Shown: piece after piece, positions 59,262-64,000 of the stretch
Position numbering within the stretch: the stretch's first letter is position 1
How the letters are laid out: each line of letters opens with the position of its first letter
Source of the DNA: Owenia fusiformis
Lineage: Eukaryota > Annelida > Polychaeta > Sabellida > Oweniidae
Length of the DNA stretch: 64,000 nt
Direction: 5' to 3'
NCBI GenBank assembly: GCA_903813345.2
Contig: CAIIXF020000011.1
Coordinates: 10,138,842 to 10,202,841 of the forward strand
Position numbers and translations under genes: made by a program
The notes under the pieces: generated by a model
What the model was told of the DNA's origin: nothing
The model's input: only the letters and a program-made list of their open reading frames with translations
Databases searched by the model: none

Positions 59262-59779
59262 TCATTCAGGTCTTCTTTGGAATGTCATAGAAGCCTGAAT
59301 GTTTGTAGAATTGAATCCTATAGAATTCAATTTATTGGACTGTGAATGGTCTCCACCTGGTGTCATGTGAGAGATGGGGTTATGATGTTTATTGCTAAAA
59401 GTGTCCTCCAACTCATTCCCTTGTGGGAAGAGCCTAGAATCACCGGCTTTAGCGAGCCTGGGATCATGAAGATCTGGGTTGAAATCTGACTGAGTCAAGA
59501 CTTTTCAAGCATGTTTGTGGAGTGTGCTGGCATGTTATATGCAGAATTTTCAAAGTCAGTTGTGGAGTTCTGGAGTAAGCCTAATGAAGCATAGTCTACA
59601 ATTTGACCCTCTTCCAGTTGTTCACCATAATACAAGGCTGTGTTGTTGAGGTTTACATGCTTAAGGATAGGGTTGTTGTTGTTGCTGTCCATATTTCCTA
59701 ACTTCTGTCGGTTGACAAAAATTTCTATACAGCAGTATGTAGATTGCACTTGTATGGGGAAATTGAGGGACCTCAGCAC
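59262..59779 (-). pseudogene. unrecognised ORF pair with one frameshift
   Basis: Two overlapping minus-strand frames, 59779-59495 and 59498-59262, look like one protein of about 170 residues broken by a shift near 59497. The first part is Asn-rich (MDSNNNNPILKHVNLNNTAL) and the second polar (DPRLAKAGDSRLFPQGNELE). No domain is recognised. Its position upstream of the tyrosine recombinase on the same strand would suit a DIRS-like first ORF, but that is a guess. It lies within an ATM intron. Confidence 0.35.
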
Positions 59780-59844
59780 ATGTACTAACTAGTTTTATAT
59801 TTTAGTTTGACGCGTCCAAGTTAATGTCATCAGTAAAAACCAGA

Positions 59845-59912
59845 GGGATTTAGGATACCATATTGTAGATTGCAAAGAAATCTAAGGCAAATAATTGAGA
59901 GGTGTATATTGC
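59845..59912 (-). repeat. paralogous empty site of two insertions at 56284 and 56903
   Basis: The reverse complement reads across CTCAATTA(T)TTGCCTTAGAT, TTTGCAATCTACAATATGGT and ATCCTAAATCCCTCTGG. The same sequence is found at 56245-56283, 56871-56902 and 57173-57186 once the two elements are removed. It holds one copy of each duplicated target. Confidence 0.85.
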
Positions 59913-60051
59913 TGAATAAGGGGTTCCTTCAAATATTATACCACATATGTATAAAATATATTAAAATGTTTTATTGAGTCCATTTTAAATAACATTTTTA
60001 AAAATATTTAAATAATTTACACAATTTAAACATTTAATACTACGAAAACAA

Positions 60052-60855
60052 TAACTCCATGGAGTAGATAATCCCACCAAACAAACGTGTTTTAATAAAT
60101 AGCAGCAATATTGAAAATTTCTTCATGAACAGAGCTCCTTTGTCCCTAGCTATCAGCATATAAAATTTGAACCAAATCTTTCAATCGGTGTAGAGTTATC
60201 AAAAATGGTGGTCGTTTTGAAATTGTGTCCCTAGGCATTAACATATAGAATTTGAACCATATTCATCAACTATATGAGTTATCAATGATTACATTGCTAT
60301 AGAAAAAATGGGGGCCTATTTAAAATTCAATAGCCATCTTAAAAACCTTTTACCAGCAAAGCTCTTTTTTGTCCATTGGCATCAGCATATAAAATGTGAA
60401 CCAAATCCATCTACTGGATTTGAGTTATTATTGTTTTATATGAAAATAGGTGGCCATTTTGAAATTCATTGGCCATGTTGAAAATCTCTTCGTGAGCTTA
60501 AGCTTCTTTCTCCCAAAGCATCAGCATATAAAACTTGAAGGAAATCTGTCAACTAATATTTTATTTGAGTAATCAAAGATTCATATTTTATGCCATTTTA
60601 AGCAATTTTGAACTGAGTGGCCACCAGCAATATCGAAAATTTCCCTCGAGTAGAGGGTCTTACAACTCTTACACCCATAATGCATAAGCCTATAAAATTT
60701 GAATCAAATCCATTAACTGGAATTTGGGTAATTCTCCAGACAAATGAACAGACACAGGAATGAACACAAGGACTGATGGACAAACACACAGATGAATTGA
60801 CAGATGGATAAACGGACAGCTTCTCAATATCCCCATGAACTTTGTTCTTTGGGAT
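60052..60855 (-). mobile_element. diverged Helentron-like element, nearly complete
   Basis: The left side has the CTCCATGGAG palindrome followed by AATCCCACCAAACAAACG; the right end is TTGTTCTTTGGGA before TAATTATA. The terminal CTAG is changed (CGTAG in element sense). Internal units of about 150 bp carry GCATATAAAATTTGAACCAA, and GACA/GGAC runs lie near 60740-60825. It is the fullest member of the second Helentron-like subfamily. Confidence 0.75.
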
Positions 60856-60961
60856 AATTATAAATATAACATTTTAAAATATTTACATCATATTTACATT
60901 CATGATATTTTTCAAGTTGAATATGCAGCACCATGTAAATATAAATATATGTTTACTGTAC

Positions 60962-61118
60962 CTATTGAGTTGGTTGCCACACTATGTGTGTAAGCGAGCC
61001 TTCTCTCATACCACTTTGAAGGCTCCTTGAAAGACTCGAAGAAAAAATGCCGGAAAACAGGTTGGAAATGTTGACATATCCTTGTATAAGCCTCATACTT
61101 CTCTTCCACTGTTGCTTC
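60962..61118 (-). CDS. ATM: ATM/Tel1 kinase exon (before catalytic loop)
   Basis: A 157-nt minus-strand exon with acceptor …CCCCTAG before 61118 and donor GTACAG at 60956-60961. It encodes [20 protein letters not shown], then [20 protein letters not shown] and NSI. This matches the ATM kinase region that carries FQPVFR and W(F/Y)E(K/R)RLAYTRSVATSS. It ends one base into the Val codon that the exon at 56160 completes. Earlier kinase exons are not seen in the remaining 2.9 kb and must lie beyond 64000. The plus-strand side has no competing gene. Confidence 0.94.
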
Positions 61119-61184
61119 CTAGGGGAAATAATCATCAATTTTATTGCCAATTTTGTGCCAGGAGAATTTTCAATTACCACATTC

Positions 61185-61220
61185 TCTGTAATTAGTGCCC
61201 AAGGCACTTAGAAAATTCCA
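61185..61220. repeat. short dispersed repeat, partner near 23968-24003
   Basis: TAATTAGTGCCCAAGGCACTTAGAAAATT resembles TAATTAGCGCCCAGGGCATT and its continuation at 23968. Only about 35 bases are shared. Confidence 0.5.
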
Positions 61221-61309
61221 AATACCACCTTGAGACCATTTATTTTTGGCTACCTGTATTTCATAAGTGACCAAGAGAACCAGGTGGGGTCTTGTACAGG
61301 GTGACCAGT

Positions 61310-62578
61310 AAGAAAATCTATCAATAGGCTGGACTTTGTTCAGTAACAAAGTAACAAAGTGTTACTCTTGACCATTTGTTTTACTTTTTAAAAAGGAGGT
61401 AAGAAAATCTATCAATATGCTGTTTATTTTCTGGAAAAGTGATTCCATTTGTGTTAGTTTTAAAAGGTATATAAATGTAACGATAGGCTGGACTTTGTTC
61501 ATTTTTTGGAAAAGCGCTACTTTTGGCTAGAGGCTAGAGTACCAACAATAACCCAGATGCGAGTAGAAATAATCTTGATTTATGTAATTAAAAATTTAAA
61601 ATTCAGTCAAAGTAATATATATTTGAAATCTACATGTAAAACTTTGAAAAATTAATTTTCTTTGAAAATGTGACTTCTAGCTCGGGGAGATTCCCCATAG
61701 ACCCCATGCTATAAAATCACAAAAAATGAAATATCTTTTCTTTTAGTGGACAGATAATATTTTGCTTTACTGGACATATTTTCATTAGTATAAGTATCAG
61801 ACACATAAGGGTTATATGAAAATTGAGCCACTTAAATTGATAATATTCAAGTTTAAGGGAACTTTCTTATATACCTGCCATGTTAATTGACCCGAATCAG
61901 CCACCTGGTGGTGAAACTGGTAACTATCTACTCGCATTTGGGTAATTGTCCAGCCTTCAGTATATATCGATTTTCTTACCTTTTTTAAAAACCAACACAA
62001 ATGGCAAAAAGTAGTACTTTTCCAGAAAATAAACAAGAGTCCAGCTTATCAATAGATTTTCATACCCTTTTAAAAAACTAACACAAATGGCCAAAAGTAG
62101 CACATTTCCAGAAAATAAACAGAGTCCAACCTATTGATAGATTTTGATACCTTTTTTCAAAACTAACACAAATGACGAAAAGTAGCACATTCCTTGTCCA
62201 GAAAATAAACAAGAGTCCAGCCTTCAGTATGTATCAAGTTTCTTACCTTATTTCAAAACTGGCGAAAAGTAGCACTTTTCAAGAAAATAAACAGAGTCTA
62301 ACCTAACAATAGATTTTGATACCTTTTTTCAAAACCAACACAAATGGCCAATAAAAGTAGCACATTTTCAAAAAATAAACAGAGCCCTACCCACCGATAG
62401 ATTTTCATGGGGCCTTTCATACCTTTTTTTCAAAACTAACACAAATGGCCAAAAGTAGCACATTTACAGAAAATAAACAAAGTCCAGCCTATTGGTAGAT
62501 TTTCATACTTTTTTCTAAACTAACACAAATGGCCAAAAGTAGCACATTTCCAGATAATAAACAGTCCAGCCTTCAGTA
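61310..62578. repeat. element with inverted tandem arrays (~100-bp units)
   Basis: Right array (about 61960-62578): some seven units with AACACAAATGGCCAAAAGTA, CAGAAAATAAACA and GAGTCCAGCC. Left array (61310-61530): about two and a half units in the opposite orientation (AATCTATCAATAGGCTGGAC). Between them, ACCCAGATGCGAGTAGA near 61553 is mirrored by CTACTCGCATTTGGGT near 61930. The design, tandem units inside inverted arms, is the same as in the 18.4-28.2 kb element. Non-coding. Confidence 0.75.
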
Positions 62579-63160
62579 TACAGTGTGGCTCAATAAAAAT
62601 GTTACAAGTAAAAAAATATCAATATTTTTAATAATTTTGGCGAAGCTCTATTGATTAATTTGACACCAGCAGTTTTGAAATCCTTACATGGTTGACTGCA
62701 CATGACAGATTTTATTAATTCATGTGAATCTGACTTGCGCGAATTTCTCAGCGGTTGAACAAGTCATGCCTTTCTCGGACAACATTCCAAGATTCCAACG
62801 CCAGCAGAATGGTAATTTTGGCATGTGCAGTGACAACAGTATGGCACACCTCTTTACAGGTAAAGGGTTGTGACAGAGCTCTTTGCAAATTGGATCATGG
62901 CATTGATTAACCCAGTTGAGTGGCCTCCAGCGTCACGGGACTTAAACACCCCTAAATTCCCTCTCTTGGGGCCACATAAATACCAAAGTCTTCACAACAC
63001 TCCCAACTGATCTGAATGAACCTTTTCGAAGAATAACTAATAGGTCAGTGTGGTACGACAAGAAAGGAACCTCGTCACACTTGCTAGGGACATGTTGAGG
63101 CGAGCGTATGTTTGCGTGGATAGGCAACGGCGGCCACGTTACAAAGAAAGATAGGGTAAT
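62579..63160 (+). pseudogene. mariner-family transposase relic
   Basis: The sequence starts TACAGTGTGGCTCAATAAAA, a mariner-like terminus. The plus strand from about 62915 reads VEWPPASRDLN, the remnant of the mariner W(P)PxSPDLNP motif that contains the third catalytic Asp, then a decayed FPLLGPHKYQ and, in another frame, GHVEASVCVDRQRRP-like C-terminal residues. Stops and frameshifts are many, and the first two catalytic Asp regions are missing. Subfamily cannot be told. Confidence 0.65.
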
Positions 63161-63289
63161 TACAGAAATGAATCAGTAAAATGTCCATTTTCAACTGTGA
63201 ATAAGATGTTTAAGGAATCCTTTCTTTGGCTTTGTTCTTTTTGACCACTGAGAAGTTGTTGTTTTTTACGGTATCTTTATTATTTATTT

Positions 63290-64000
63290 CACTGATATAG
63301 TTTAAAATACAATTACAATAGCATCCCTAAATCGCCAGAGGGCATTATATAGGAATGGTGAGAGGCTGGGGGTGGCAGGCAGACAGGGTCCCGGACCAGA
63401 GCAGGCGTGACAGGACAACAGGATATCAGAAAGAGAGACATGAGGGAGGGAATTAGCTATTGTCTATAATGAAGTCAAGTATCAGTGAAATGGCTTTAGA
63501 GTTTACATCTATGCTTAAGTTTGGGCTTCCTGTTTTCAAAATGGAGATAAAATCAGGATATCAGAAAGAGAGACATGAGGGAGGGAATTAGCTATTGTCT
63601 ATAATGAAGTCAAGTATCAGTGAAATGGCTTTAGAGTTTACATCTATGCTTAAGTTTGGGCTTCCTGTTTTCAAAATGGAGATAAAATCATACTGGGGAA
63701 GATTATTATTGAGAGAAGGTTCTAATTCAGCAAGTTTATCCCAGAGATCCTGTCTTTCTAAGGTTAAGCGATTGCACTGGAAAAGAATATGCTTTAAGGT
63801 TTGAGAGCTGCCACAAGCACAATTAGGGCTGTCAACGGAGTTAAAATTATGGGCATAAAATTGAGCTTTAAAAAATAAGTCAGCTCTTACTTTATTTACC
63901 ACTATCTCATGCCGTCTAGAAAGATTGAGTTGACGTTGAATTTTAGAGGGGTTTTGGAGGAAAAGCCGTTGGTGTTTTTTGAAATTATGGAGAGTTTTCT
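63290..64000 (-). mobile_element. LINE 4: 3' part of a non-LTR retrotransposon, runs off window
   Basis: From the right edge the minus strand encodes RLFLQNPSKIQRQLNLSRRH, then VNKVRADLFFKAQFYAHNF and CACGSSQTLKHILFQCNRLT, ending at a stop near 63588. CxCGxxQTLKHxLFxC is the zinc-knuckle-like C-terminus of non-LTR retrotransposons. A 135-bp tandem duplication (63421-63555 and 63556-63690) copies the end of the ORF and the start of the 3' UTR. The RT domain would lie beyond 64000. Confidence 0.8.
63421..63690. repeat. 135-bp tandem duplication within LINE 4
   Basis: GGATATCAGAAAGAGAGACA begins both copies, and each ends ATGGAGATAAAATCA. They are identical by eye, so the event is recent or part of the element family. 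Confidence 0.95.

Overview
The window is animal (metazoan) nuclear DNA. It is AT-rich, most of its length is transposable elements and tandem repeats, and the few real genes are split by long introns. I infer a marine lophotrochozoan, probably a bivalve mollusc. The reason is the mix of Helentron-like elements carrying (GGAC)n runs, CR1/L2-like LINEs with (ATT)n tails, Penelope-like RT, Harbinger and hAT-type elements beside an ATM gene. No sequence comparison was possible, so the species is open.

Host genes. (1) Four exons on the minus strand (61118-60962, 56160-56074, 53694-53516, 35557-35425) encode a contiguous piece of the ATM/Tel1 kinase domain. Splice phases agree and the catalytic GDRH..N and DLG motifs are present. 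The gene enters from the right; earlier exons and the last FATC exon were not found. Its introns hold almost everything between 35 and 61 kb, including one intron of about 18 kb. (2) A plus-strand locus appears to run from a CRE+TATA promoter at 10.55 kb to an AATAAA at 31.05 kb. It holds 100-bp and 44-bp non-coding tandem arrays and ends in a 68-residue single-pass membrane protein. A 9.9-kb palindromic element separates the promoter-proximal part from the rest.

Layout. 0-5 kb: two 5'-truncated LINEs on the minus strand, each split by a non-autonomous element; removing the first insert exactly restores the LINE frame. 5-10.2 kb: a 400-bp MITE, a family-A element and a second Helentron-like copy. 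10.5-18.4 kb: the promoter, then dispersed repeats and hAT-like and fold-back MITEs. 18.4-28.2 kb: an inverted element whose arms begin with 53-bp satellite arrays. 28.3-31.1 kb: tandem arrays, small membrane-protein ORF and poly(A) signal. 31.3-40 kb: nested family-A elements with 9-bp target duplications, a Penelope-like RT relic, fold-backs and an ATM exon. 40-47 kb: a PIF/Harbinger element, with a three-exon MYB/SANT-like gene convergent with a broken DDE transposase that a LINE has split. 48-53.2 kb: Helentron-like copy 3, a long fold-back, a piggyBac-like MITE, and a fold-back with a 10-bp target duplication. 53.5-61.1 kb: ATM exons, among them a minisatellite that copies an ATM splice donor, plus a tyrosine-recombinase relic split by a 705-bp element. 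61.3-64 kb: an inverted tandem-repeat element, a mariner relic and the 3' part of another LINE.

The most informative signals are exact insertion footprints that can be checked internally (restored frames, 8-10 bp duplications, one paralogous empty site), the donor-derived minisatellite beside an ATM exon, and the arrayed transcription unit feeding a tiny membrane protein.
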